Assembly: GCA_963843365.1 (NCBI GenBank)
Contig: CAWJKG010000002.1
Coordinates: 372,001 to 436,000 of the forward strand
Direction of reading: 5' to 3'
Source: Bog-473 sp963843365
Lineage (GTDB): Bacteria; Actinomycetota; Acidimicrobiia; Acidimicrobiales; RAAP-2
DNA length: 64,000 bases
The notes under the pieces are model-generated. The model saw nothing but the letters and a program-made list of their open reading frames with translations, made no database searches and was not told where the DNA came from. Position numbers and translations under genes: made by a program. How positions within the stretch are numbered: the stretch's first letter is position 1; each line of letters begins with the position of its first letter. Shown here piece by piece: positions 1 to 6,908 of this stretch.

Positions 1-2
1 TG

Positions 3-620
3 ACCGAGAACGCGGCGGCCATCCAATCGCAGAAGAGCGCACTGTCGCAGGAGCAGGGACAGATCGCCCAGCTCGTCCAGCAGCAACAGCAGGCAGAGGC
101 AGCCGCGGCCGCCAAGGCGGCCGAAGAGCGCCAGGCGGCGGCCCAGGCGGCCCAGGCGGCGGCCCAGGCGGCCGCCGCGCAGTCCCAATCGTCGGGGACC
201 ACGGCCAACGTGGCGTCCGCTGCCCTCAGCCAGGCGGCACCCCCGCCCTCCTCCCCCGGTGGCGCCGGCGCCGTACAGGCGGCCGAGAGCCAGATCGGCG
301 TCCCCTACGTGTGGGGCGCCGAGTCCCCCAAGGGCTCGGCAAGCCCCGGCTTCGACTGCTCGGGCCTGACCGCGTGGTCGTGGGGCCAGGTCGGTGTCGG
401 CCTGCCGCACTACTCGGGCGCCCAGATGGCCGACTCGACGCCCGTGCCGATCAGTGACCTGCAGCCGGGAGATCTCCTGTTCTACGGGCCCGGCGGCTCC
501 CAGCACGTGGCCATGTACGTCGGTCCCGGCACCATGATCGAGGCGCCGTACACCGGGGCGTCGGTCTGGACCACCGGGCTCCGACTCGGCGGCGACTTCG
601 TCGGAGCCGGCCGGCCCTAG
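3..620 (+). CDS. Secreted NlpC/P60 (C40) peptidoglycan hydrolase, 5' end outside window
   Basis: The C-terminal domain is a C40 cysteine peptidase of the RipA/NlpC type, which cleaves stem peptides in the cell wall. The catalytic Cys lies in FDCSGLT (near base 357) and the His in GSQHVAMYVG (near base 505), followed by the usual MIEAP segment. The frame is open to the left edge. Its first ~65 codons are rich in Gln, Ala and Glu (about bases 3-185), typical of the coiled-coil linker that precedes NlpC/P60 domains in actinobacterial cell-separation hydrolases. The signal peptide must lie outside the window. An internal GTG at 210 is not the real start, because coiled-coil coding continues upstream of it. 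Confidence 0.9.
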   Translation, partial: TENAAAIQSQKSALSQEQGQIAQLVQQQQQAEAAAAAKAAEERQAAAQAAQAAAQAAAAQSQSSGTTANVASAALSQAAPPPSSPGGAGAVQAAESQIGVPYVWGAESPKGSASPGFDCSGLTAWSWGQVGVGLPHYSGAQMADSTPVPISDLQPGDLLFYGPGGSQHVAMYVGPGTMIEAPYTGASVWTTGLRLGGDFVGAGRP

Positions 621-742
621 CCGGTCCCGACTCCTCCCCCGGCCGTCCCTTCCCTTCGGTTCTCTTCGGTTCCGCGGCGAGGCCTCTACACGCCCGGGCT
701 CTGCTGGCGGCCCGCTGGTCCTAACCTGGCCTCGAACGAGCC

Positions 743-1591
743 ATGAGACCCGTCCCCGTCGAATTCCACATCGGACCGCTGCAGGTCCATACCTACGGCA
801 TCGGGCTCGCGCTCACCTTCTGGTTCGGCTTCGTCTACTTCGAGCGTCGGCTCCGCAAGAACGGCTATCCCACCGACTGGCTCGTCCCCGTCTTCCTCTG
901 GATCGTCCTGGCCGCCGTCGTCGGCGCGCGCGCCATGCACGTCCTGTCGAACCTCGGCTACTACAGGCAGAATCCGGGCGACATCCTCGCCGTCTGGCAC
1001 GGCGGACTGTCCTCCTTCGGCGGCCTGCTGCTCGCGGTGCCGGTCGGGATCATCCTCACGCGGCGGCGCTGCCCCGAGCTCCCGCTGGGCCGCGCCCTCG
1101 ATCTGGCCGTCCCGGTCCTCCTGGCCTGTTGGGCCATGGGCCGGCTCCTGGGGCCTCAGTTGATGGTGGCCGGGGGCGGCCACCCGACCCACCAGTGGTT
1201 CGGCATGTACTACGCCGGGCAAACGGGGCGCCGGTTGCCCGTCCCGATCTTCCAGGCCCTGGAGGACTTCACGGTCTACCTGATCCTCATCGCCATAGAG
1301 CGCCGGCTCGACCGCTGGCCGGACCGGACGCCGCGGACGGGCTACCCCTCGGGCGTGGTGCTCGGTGTCGCCATGGTGCTCTGGGGCATCGAGCGCGCCC
1401 TCGACGAGCATCTCTGGTTAGGCGAGGACGGCCGGCTCGGATCGGACCTGGTGCAGATCGCCGGCGTCCTGCTCGTCGTCGGCGGCGTCATCGTGCTGGT
1501 GCGCACACGGGCCCGCTGGAAGCGGTGGCTCCTCACGCACCACGAGCCCACGGCAGCCAGTCCGCGGGAGAACGCGGCGCAGACGACCTGA
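743..1591 (+). CDS. lgt: Prolipoprotein diacylglyceryl transferase Lgt (divergent signature)
   Basis: 282 aa polytopic membrane protein. Lgt transfers diacylglycerol from phosphatidylglycerol to the lipobox Cys of prolipoproteins. Family features seen are HTYGIGLAL in the first helix, VVGARAMHVL, WHGGLSSFGG (holding the conserved His) and PIFQALEDF near residue 170. The Lgt signature, usually GRxGNFxNxExxG, reads GRLLGPQLMVAGGG here: the Arg is kept, but the Asn and Glu are not found at their expected places. It is therefore either an active divergent Lgt or a paralogue with changed function. The overall length and hydrophobic pattern are normal for the family. It lies 122 nt after the NlpC/P60 gene on the same strand. 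Confidence 0.85.
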   Translation: MRPVPVEFHIGPLQVHTYGIGLALTFWFGFVYFERRLRKNGYPTDWLVPVFLWIVLAAVVGARAMHVLSNLGYYRQNPGDILAVWHGGLSSFGGLLLAVPVGIILTRRRCPELPLGRALDLAVPVLLACWAMGRLLGPQLMVAGGGHPTHQWFGMYYAGQTGRRLPVPIFQALEDFTVYLILIAIERRLDRWPDRTPRTGYPSGVVLGVAMVLWGIERALDEHLWLGEDGRLGSDLVQIAGVLLVVGGVIVLVRTRARWKRWLLTHHEPTAASPRENAAQTT

Positions 1592-1592
1592 G

Positions 1593-1775
1593 TCAGTCCT
1601 GGCGCCGGTGGTGCACCGACGTGGTGCGCACCCGGGTGCGGTCGCCCCGGCGCTCGATGGCCAGCGCGTCGCCGTTGCGGAAGATCCATCCCACCTCGCG
1701 CCACGGGCGCATTTCGGGGATCCCCTCCGTGCGCTCGGTGCCCGGCCTGCTGTCCTTGTTGAGCCGTGTCCTCAT
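1593..1775 (-). CDS. Small hypothetical protein, 60 aa
   Basis: Small ORF converging on lgt, with its stop 1 nt from the lgt stop. The product is strongly basic; its middle reads GWIFRNGDALAIERRG and the end is Arg- and His-rich. A purine-rich stretch with GGGGGA lies about 10 nt upstream of the ATG and could serve as a ribosome binding site. I do not recognise a family, and there is no signal peptide or membrane segment. Support is the ribosome-binding-like sequence and the tight, non-overlapping fit against lgt. It could still be a chance ORF in GC-rich DNA. Confidence 0.45.
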   Translation of the reverse strand: MRTRLNKDSRPGTERTEGIPEMRPWREVGWIFRNGDALAIERRGDRTRVRTTSVHHRRQD

Positions 1776-1944
1776 TTCGCCGTTCCCCCTTTCCCCACCA
1801 CGTCTCCGTGCCGCCCCTGCAAGGGGAACTGCGACCGATGCGGACTTCTTGCGGGTTCACCGTACGAATGCGTCCCTCCGGAACGGTGGATTCCGGCCCG
1901 GCGGGGCGGGCCCCACCGCTCCCTACACCGTGGCTGCAACGTTT

Positions 1945-2025
1945 TTGCGACACGCAAGGGCGCGCGACGCGGCGACCACGCGTGTGGGGACAACGGGCGT
2001 GCGATCTCCCGCCTCTTGCGCAAGA
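1945..2025. promoter_or_regulatory. Two related palindromes in the 313-nt gap upstream of the 74-aa gene
   Basis: The gap from 1776 to 2088 has no convincing gene. It holds two inverted repeats built from the same TTGCG/CGCAA halves: TTGCGACACGCAA at 1945-1957 and a perfect 12-bp palindrome TCTTGCGCAAGA at 2014-2025. The second ends 63 nt before the next start codon. They may be operator sites, but no regulator is identifiable next to them. Confidence 0.35.
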
Positions 2026-2088
2026 AGGCGTGCTCTCAAGGCTTCTCCTGATGCAACCGATATGGCGGAGAGAGGGAGGTGCGAGCGC

Positions 2089-2313
2089 ATGGCCACCGTT
2101 CAGCCATGGATTCCGATGACTGAGAAGATCTGGACCGATGAGGAAAAGGAGGCGTGGCTCGCAGCGCACGGCGGCGGAGCGACCCACGTCGTCACCTTCG
2201 AACCGATGTACCAGATTGAGCTGTGCATCCCGCCGTGGGAGCATCCCGACCGCCAGATCGCGCGCTGTGCGGTCACGTGGGGACAGGGACATGAGCCGGG
2301 TGTTCGCCGATGA
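2089..2313 (+). CDS. Small conserved-looking hypothetical protein, 74 aa
   Basis: The ATG is preceded by a strong Shine-Dalgarno sequence (AGGGAGGT, 2074-2081), the main evidence for translation. The product has an acidic, Trp-containing N-terminal half (KIWTDEEKEAWLAAHG), then CIPPWEHPDRQ and a short C-terminus. There is no membrane segment and I recognise no family. A second ORF in another frame begins inside its 3' end (2291). Because one-base indels are common in this sequence, the two may be one protein of about 110 aa. The palindromes at 1945-2025 lie upstream. Confidence 0.55.
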   Translation: MATVQPWIPMTEKIWTDEEKEAWLAAHGGGATHVVTFEPMYQIELCIPPWEHPDRQIARCAVTWGQGHEPGVRR

Positions 2314-2416
2314 CAGCGGCGGCGCGCCCGTCGTCGTCGCGGCACACCACGAGGGGAACTCCCTCGAGGTCTACAGCGCGGTGAAGCCCCGGCCCCGCCT
2401 GCACCGGGTCGTCTAG
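2291..2416 (+). CDS. Overlapping 41-aa ORF, possibly the frameshifted end of the preceding gene
   Basis: It starts at an ATG 23 nt before the preceding ORF stops and ends 3 nt before the convergent SDR gene. The predicted peptide, beginning MSRVFADDSGGAPVVVAAHH, looks protein-like (alternating hydrophobic residues, no Arg/Ala shadow bias). It has no ribosome binding site of its own. The simplest reading is that a one-base indel near 2280 split a single gene covering 2089-2416. A true overlapping pair is the alternative. Confidence 0.35.
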   Translation: MSRVFADDSGGAPVVVAAHHEGNSLEVYSAVKPRPRLHRVV

Positions 2417-2419
2417 CGC

Positions 2420-3328
2420 TTACGCGTTGGGCTTGTCGCCCGACGACGCGTCCGCCCGCATCTGCTCGAGGCGGTCGATCATCGCCATCCGCTCCTGCCC
2501 GATGTTGCCGTCGAGCCGCTCGGCGATCTGCTCGGGCGTCCAGCGGCCGTCCGCCCACATGGCGCGCACCTCCTCGGGCTGGTTCCAGACGGCGATCTTG
2601 GAGCCCACCACCGTGTAGACCTGGCCGGTCACGTGCTTGGCCTTGTCGCTGAGCAGGTAGACGACCATGGGCGCCACGTCCTCGGCGTCGCCCATTTCGG
2701 CCAGCTCGGAGGGCACGTTGGCGGACATGCGCGTGCGCGCCACCGGCGCGATGGCGTTGGCGGTCACGCCGTAGCGGTGCAGGCCGACCGCAGCCGACCG
2801 CACGAGCGACACGATGCCGCCCTTGGCCGCCGCGTAGTTGGCCTGGGCCACGCTGCCCTGGAAGGCGCCGGACGTGAACCCGATGAGGGCCCCGCCGCCT
2901 TCCTGCTTGCGCATGACCGCGGCGGCGGCGCGGAACACGGTGAAGTGCCCCTTCAGGTGCGTGGCGATGACGGCGTCCCACTCGTCCTCGGACATGTTGA
3001 AGAGCATGCGCTCGCGGAGGATGCCCGCCACGGCCACGACGCCGTCGATGCGGCCCCAGGTGTCCACGGCCGTGGCGACCAGGCGCTCGCCCGACTCCAT
3101 TTTGGAGATGTCGTCGGCGACGGCGATGGCCTCGCCACCCGCCTTGGTGATCTCGGCCACCACGGCGTCGGCCACCTCGCTGCTCGGGTCCTCGCCGGCC
3201 ATGCCCACCCCGTAGTCGGCCACCAGGACCTTGGCCCCGGCCTCGGCGGCCGCCAGCGCGACCGCGCGCCCGATGCCGCCGCCGCCGCCGGTGATGGCGA
3301 CGACCTTTCCTTCGAGGAACCCAGCCAT
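2420..3328 (-). CDS. Short-chain dehydrogenase/reductase of the steroid/acyl-CoA type
   Basis: 302 aa NAD(P)-dependent oxidoreductase. The cofactor motif TGGGGGIG is near residue 13, the catalytic region has FTSGAF and YAAAK (Tyr and Lys), and the N-terminal beta-strand reads KVVAITG. The long C-terminal tail after VTGQVYTVVGSKIAVW is characteristic of mycobacterial SDRs in cholesterol and fatty-acid clusters related to HSD17B4. The start was chosen at the ATG preceded by AGGAG (3338-3342 region). It is divergent from the acyl-CoA ligase gene, and the KstR-like operator between them suggests shared repression. The likely step is hydroxyacyl-CoA oxidation; the exact substrate is unknown. Confidence 0.85.
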   Translation of the reverse strand: MAGFLEGKVVAITGGGGGIGRAVALAAAEAGAKVLVADYGVGMAGEDPSSEVADAVVAEITKAGGEAIAVADDISKMESGERLVATAVDTWGRIDGVVAVAGILRERMLFNMSEDEWDAVIATHLKGHFTVFRAAAAVMRKQEGGGALIGFTSGAFQGSVAQANYAAAKGGIVSLVRSAAVGLHRYGVTANAIAPVARTRMSANVPSELAEMGDAEDVAPMVVYLLSDKAKHVTGQVYTVVGSKIAVWNQPEEVRAMWADGRWTPEQIAERLDGNIGQERMAMIDRLEQMRADASSGDKPNA

Positions 3329-3394
3329 GGTCGAGTCTCCTGACTTCTGCGTGGGGACCGACGCGCCGGCCGGTCCGGGGAAATTGCCGTAAGT

Positions 3395-3408
3395 TAGAAC
3401 ACGTTCTA
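3395..3408. promoter_or_regulatory. KstR-type operator between the SDR and acyl-CoA ligase genes
   Basis: The 14-mer TAGAACACGTTCTA is a perfect 6+2+6 inverted repeat and matches every fixed position of the mycobacterial KstR consensus TNNAACNNGTTNNA. It sits in the 143-nt divergent promoter region (3329-3471), 67 nt from one start codon and 63 nt from the other. KstR is a TetR-family repressor released by cholesterol-derived CoA thioesters. Its gene is not in this window. Confidence 0.75.
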
Positions 3409-3471
3409 GCCTGCGGACGGCGGGGGCTGCCATTTGCCGCCCCGTCCCGCGACCCTGCAAGGAGAGTGCTG

Positions 3472-5025
3472 ATGGGTGACCTCGGCTTCTGGGCGCTGGC
3501 CCAGGAAGACCCCGACTACCTGGCCCTGGTGACCCCCGAGGGCGACGAGGTCAGGGCCGGGGAACTGCTGGGACGGGCCAACCAGCTCGTCCATGCGCTG
3601 CGGGCCCAGGGGCTCGCCGTGGGGGACGTGGTGGCGACCCTGCTGCCCAACTGCGCCGAGATGCTCGAGGTCTACCTGGCGGCCCTGCAGGCCGGCTGGT
3701 ACCTGGTGCCGATCAATCACCACCTGGTGGCACCGGAGGTGGCCTACATCCTCAAGGACTCCGGAGCCAAGGCCTTCGTCGCCCACGAGCGCTTCGCCGA
3801 CGTGGCGGTGGCCGCGGCCGACGAGGCCGGGGTGGCGGCGACCGGCCGGCTGGCCGTGGGCACCGTCCCGGGCTTCGCCTCCTACGCGGCGGTGCGCGAC
3901 GCGCAGCCGACCACGTTGCCCGAGGAGCGGACGATCGGCGACGTCATGAACTACACGTCGGGCACGACCGGGAACCCCAAGGGGATCTACCGCTCGCTGC
4001 TCGGCGTCACCCCCGAGCAGGCGGCGCTCGGCCTCTCGGGACTGCTCTTCCTCTTCGGGATCCAGCCGCAGGACGACAACGTCCACATCATCGGCTCGCC
4101 GCTGTACCACACGGCGGTGCTGCGCTTCGGCAGCGCGTCGCTGCACCTGGGCCACACGATCGTGCTGATGGACAAGTGGTTGCCCGAGGACATGCTGGTG
4201 CTCATTGAGCAGCGGCGGGTCACGACCTCGCACATGGTGCCCACGCAGTTCCACCGCCTCCTGGCGCTGCCCGAGGACGTGCGGGACAAGTACGACGTCT
4301 CCTCACTGCGGCACATGATCCACGCCGCCGCCCCGTGCCCCATCGACGTCAAGCACAAGATGATCGCCTGGTGGGGCAACGCGGTCGACGAGTACTACGC
4401 GGCGAGCGAGGGCGGCGGCACGCTCGTCAGCGCCGAGGAGTGGCTGCAGAAGCCGGGCACCGTCGGCAAGCCCTGGCCCATCAGCGAGATCGCCGTGTTC
4501 GACGACGACGGCAACCGGATCACCGAGCCCAACGTGATCGGCACGGTGTACATGGCGATGCAGTCGGCCGACTTCGAGTACCACGGTGACAAGGAGAAGA
4601 CGCGGAAGAACCGCATCGGCGCCTTCTTCACCGTGGGTGACGTGGGGCTCATCGACGAGGACGGCTACCTCTTCCTGCGTGACCGCAAGATCGACATGAT
4701 CATTTCGGGTGGGGCCAACATCTACCCGGCCGAAATAGAGAACGTCCTGCTGTCCCATCCGAAGGTCGGCGACGCCGCCGTCTTCGGCATTCCGCACGAA
4801 GACTGGGGCGAGGAGGTCAAGGCGGTGATCGAGCCCGCCGAGGGCGTCGAGGCCGACGACGCGCTGGCCGAGGAGATCCTGGAGTTCTGCGCGGGCAAGC
4901 TGGCCAAGTTCAAGACGCCCAAGACGATCGACTTCACCACGGAGATGCCCCGGGACCCGAACGGCAAGCTCTACAAGCGCAAGCTGCGCGACCCCTACTG
5001 GGAGGGCGTGCAGCGGGCGGTGTGA
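3472..5025 (+). CDS. Acyl-CoA synthetase (FadD-type adenylate-forming ligase)
   Basis: 517 aa member of the ANL superfamily that activates a carboxylic acid with ATP and couples it to CoA. Visible motifs are YTSGTTGNPKG (ATP loop, near residue 160), YYAASEGGG (A5), FTVGDVGLIDEDGY and LRDRKIDMI (A7/A8 hinge), and PRDPNGKLYKRKLRD with the catalytic Lys near the C-terminus. The start is the ATG preceded by AAGGAG with 7-nt spacing; a GTG two codons upstream is less likely. It is divergent from the SDR across the KstR-like operator, so it probably activates a steroid side-chain acid or a fatty acid as the entry step. Substrate preference cannot be read from the sequence. Confidence 0.9.
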   Translation: MGDLGFWALAQEDPDYLALVTPEGDEVRAGELLGRANQLVHALRAQGLAVGDVVATLLPNCAEMLEVYLAALQAGWYLVPINHHLVAPEVAYILKDSGAKAFVAHERFADVAVAAADEAGVAATGRLAVGTVPGFASYAAVRDAQPTTLPEERTIGDVMNYTSGTTGNPKGIYRSLLGVTPEQAALGLSGLLFLFGIQPQDDNVHIIGSPLYHTAVLRFGSASLHLGHTIVLMDKWLPEDMLVLIEQRRVTTSHMVPTQFHRLLALPEDVRDKYDVSSLRHMIHAAAPCPIDVKHKMIAWWGNAVDEYYAASEGGGTLVSAEEWLQKPGTVGKPWPISEIAVFDDDGNRITEPNVIGTVYMAMQSADFEYHGDKEKTRKNRIGAFFTVGDVGLIDEDGYLFLRDRKIDMIISGGANIYPAEIENVLLSHPKVGDAAVFGIPHEDWGEEVKAVIEPAEGVEADDALAEEILEFCAGKLAKFKTPKTIDFTTEMPRDPNGKLYKRKLRDPYWEGVQRAV

Positions 5026-5070
5026 CGGCGCCGCCGGGGGCCTCTGTGTGACGCCCGGAGAACGCGAGCG

Positions 5071-5091
5071 GCCCGGCCTCGCATACCGGGC
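5071..5091. terminator. Hairpin between convergent fadD and DUF1059 genes
   Basis: GCCCGG (5071-5076) and CCGGGC (5086-5091) form a 6-bp stem with a 9-nt loop in the 74-nt gap between two converging genes. There is no T tract, so it could be a weak bidirectional terminator or simply an RNA-end stabilising hairpin. Confidence 0.3.
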
Positions 5092-5099
5092 GCGGGCGG

Positions 5100-5336
5100 T
5101 CAGTCGTCGGCCAGCGCCGCGAAGTCCCGCTTCGTCTGCTTGTACCAGCCCATGTTGGCGATGGGGTGCTTCCAGCGCCCCTTCATGTCCTTCAGCGCGT
5201 GCTCATGCGTCGCATCGCCGGCGGCCACCACGTCCTTGAGGTGGCGGTCCTGCGCCTTTATGACCTCGTCGGCCGACTGCCCGTGGTGCGGGAGGTCGCA
5301 GGGGCCGCCCAGCTGCTTGCAGGTCATGGTCTTCAT
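5100..5336 (-). CDS. DUF1059 family small protein
   Basis: 78 aa. It begins MKTMTCKQLGGPCD and carries ADEVIKAQDRHLK and the end segment MKGRWKHP, the layout of the DUF1059 family seen across Actinobacteria and Proteobacteria. Two Cys residues seven apart (CKQLGGPC) are the family hallmark and suggest metal binding or redox chemistry; the function is not established. It lies 15 nt downstream of the VOC gene on the same strand and may be co-transcribed with the AraC-VOC pair. Confidence 0.85.
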   Translation of the reverse strand: MKTMTCKQLGGPCDLPHHGQSADEVIKAQDRHLKDVVAAGDATHEHALKDMKGRWKHPIANMGWYKQTKRDFAALADD

Positions 5337-5351
5337 GCGCTCGCTCCTTCC

Positions 5352-5750
5352 TTACGCCTGCTGAATGCGGACGAGGTTGCCCGAAGGGTCCCGGAAGGCG
5401 CAGTCCTTCACGCCCCAGGGCTGGGACGTGGGCTCCTGCAGCACCTCGGCGCCCGACGCCCGCACCTTCTCGAACGTCGTATCGAGGTCGTCGGAGCGGA
5501 AGATGGCGGCCTGCAACGACCCCTGCGTGACGAGCGCCAGGAGGGCGTCGCCCTCGGCCTGGGAACGGCCGCCGTGCGGCTGGGACAGGACGATGTCCAT
5601 GTCCTGCTCGGGAGAGCCGACGGTGACCCAGCGGAACTCCCCGGACCGGACGTCGTTGCGGACTTCGAGACCCAGCGCGTCCCGGTAGAAACCGAGCGCT
5701 TCGTCAGGGTCGTGGACGGATATGAACATGGAGGCAACGGTGACTGGCAT
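5352..5750 (-). CDS. VOC (glyoxalase/dioxygenase-fold) protein paired with AraC regulator
   Basis: 132 aa with one vicinal-oxygen-chelate domain: ISVHDPDEALGFYRDALGLEV at the start (positions ~10-30), AIFRSDDLD in the middle and DPSGNLVRI near the end. The start at 5750 is supported by a TACGAT -10 box (5757-5762) six nt upstream, which would give a leaderless mRNA; GGAGG is also present but is too close for normal spacing. The upstream neighbour is an AraC-type regulator, and a 19-nt direct repeat lies between the two genes. Substrate unknown; such pairs often act in antibiotic or electrophile resistance. Confidence 0.85.
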   Translation of the reverse strand: MPVTVASMFISVHDPDEALGFYRDALGLEVRNDVRSGEFRWVTVGSPEQDMDIVLSQPHGGRSQAEGDALLALVTQGSLQAAIFRSDDLDTTFEKVRASGAEVLQEPTSQPWGVKDCAFRDPSGNLVRIQQA

Positions 5751-5783
5751 GCCTCCATCGTACGAAGGCGGTGCCGCGCAATG

Positions 5784-5823
5784 CTTCTCCGATCCTGCTC
5801 GGGACTTCTCCGATCCTGCTCGG
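5784..5823. repeat. Direct repeat, probable AraC operator
   Basis: Two identical 19-nt copies of CTTCTCCGATCCTGCTCGG, at 5784-5802 and 5805-5823, are spaced exactly 21 bp apart (two helical turns). The array lies in the 89-nt gap between the AraC gene stop and the VOC start, about 34-73 nt upstream of the proposed VOC transcription start. Direct repeats with 21-bp spacing are the usual arrangement for AraC-family activators. Confidence 0.65.
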
Positions 5824-5839
5824 TGTGAGGTGACCAGAT

Positions 5840-6250
5840 TCAGACGGCGCTGGGCGTCCGGCGCGGTCGCGTCACCACCATGCTCACGCACGACGGGATC
5901 GCCCCGATGGCGACGTGGTCCCGCGCCCGGTACTGCGACGGGGTCTCCCCCACGATTTCGGTGAAGCGGGAGCTGAACGAACCGAGCGAGGTACAGCCCA
6001 CGGCGACGCAGGTGTCCGTCACGGACCTCCCCTCACGCAGGAAGGCTTTGGCGCGCTCCATGCGGCGCGTCATCAGATAGCTGTACGGGGTCTCGCCGTA
6101 GGCGGCGCGGAACTTGCGCGAGAAGTGCGCCGGCGACATGCACGCCGTGCGTGCCATGGCCGGCACGTCGAGCGGCTGCGCATAGTCACGATCGATGCGG
6201 TCGCGCGCCCGGCGTAGGTGTGCGAGGTCGGCCAACTCCTCGGGCGTCAT
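5840..6250 (-). CDS. AraC family transcriptional regulator (DNA-binding domain only)
   Basis: 136 aa, consisting almost wholly of the two helix-turn-helix motifs: MARTACMSPAHFSRKFRAAY (residues ~31-50) and VAVGCTSLGSFSSRFTEIVG (~82-101). No ligand-binding domain precedes them, so effector sensing, if any, is not through a cupin domain. The ATG at 6250 begins MTPEELADLAHLRRARD. It is followed by the 19-nt direct repeat and the VOC gene, which it probably activates. Confidence 0.9.
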   Translation of the reverse strand: MTPEELADLAHLRRARDRIDRDYAQPLDVPAMARTACMSPAHFSRKFRAAYGETPYSYLMTRRMERAKAFLREGRSVTDTCVAVGCTSLGSFSSRFTEIVGETPSQYRARDHVAIGAIPSCVSMVVTRPRRTPSAV

Positions 6251-6316
6251 GGTTCGATGCTAGGCGCTTCCCCCGACAGCGCTGCCCCGGGCCCGCCTCG
6301 CGGCATACTGACCGGC

Positions 6317-6875
6317 GTGACGGCGCTCCATCGCACTCCGGGAGCAGGGGCGTACGCCAGACCCGAACGGGAACAGCGCTGGCTCCTGCGCCGGCTGCCC
6401 GATGACGTCGCTGGCGCCGTCGACATAGAGGATCGCTACATCGTCGGGACCAGCCTCCGCCTGCGCCGCATGCGTGCGGACGCCGAGACCGTGTACAAGC
6501 TGGGCCAGAAGGTCCGCGCCGAAGGCGGGTCGCCCGAGCGCGTCGCGCTCGACCAACCTCTACCTCACCGAGGAGGAGTACGCGCTGCTCAGTCGGTTGG
6601 AGGCGGCCCCGCTGCACAAGGTCCGTCACGCGTGGCCCGCCGGTGGCCGCGAGTACAGCGTCGACGCGTTCACGGGCGATCTCGAAGGGCTGGTGCTGGC
6701 CGAAATCGAACTGGGCCCGGACGAACCGCTGCTCCCGCCGCCCCCGCTCACGGCGGCGGACGTCACGCACGACGACCGGTTTTCGGGTGGCCGATTGGCC
6801 GCGCTCCCGCCCGAGGACGCCGTCGTGCTCCTGGCGGATGTCGCCGCGCTGCTGCGACGCGGCGAGAACCGATGA
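6317..6875 (+). pseudogene. CYTH domain protein, frameshifted near 6545
   Basis: The first part (GTG at 6317) encodes RPEREQRWLLRRLP, then DIEDRYIVGTSLRLRRM and YKLGQKVR, the strands of a CYTH/triphosphate tunnel domain. The second part continues in the +1 frame with TNLYLTEEEYALLSRLE, YSVDAFTGDLEGLVLAEIE and a Pro-rich, acidic C-terminus. Both halves fit one domain of about 185 aa, so a single-base indel near 6540-6555 separates them. CYTH proteins bind triphosphates or long-chain phosphates with Lys, Arg and Glu side chains inside a barrel. Given the many similar indels in this window, a sequencing error is likelier than true decay. Confidence 0.7.
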
Positions 6876-6908
6876 CGTTCCGCCACCGCCACCGCCACCG
6901 CCGGCTTC

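Noticed and set aside
5784..5823. CRISPR-like repeats
   Set aside because: Only two copies, with a 2-nt gap and no spacers or Cas genes; better explained as an AraC site.
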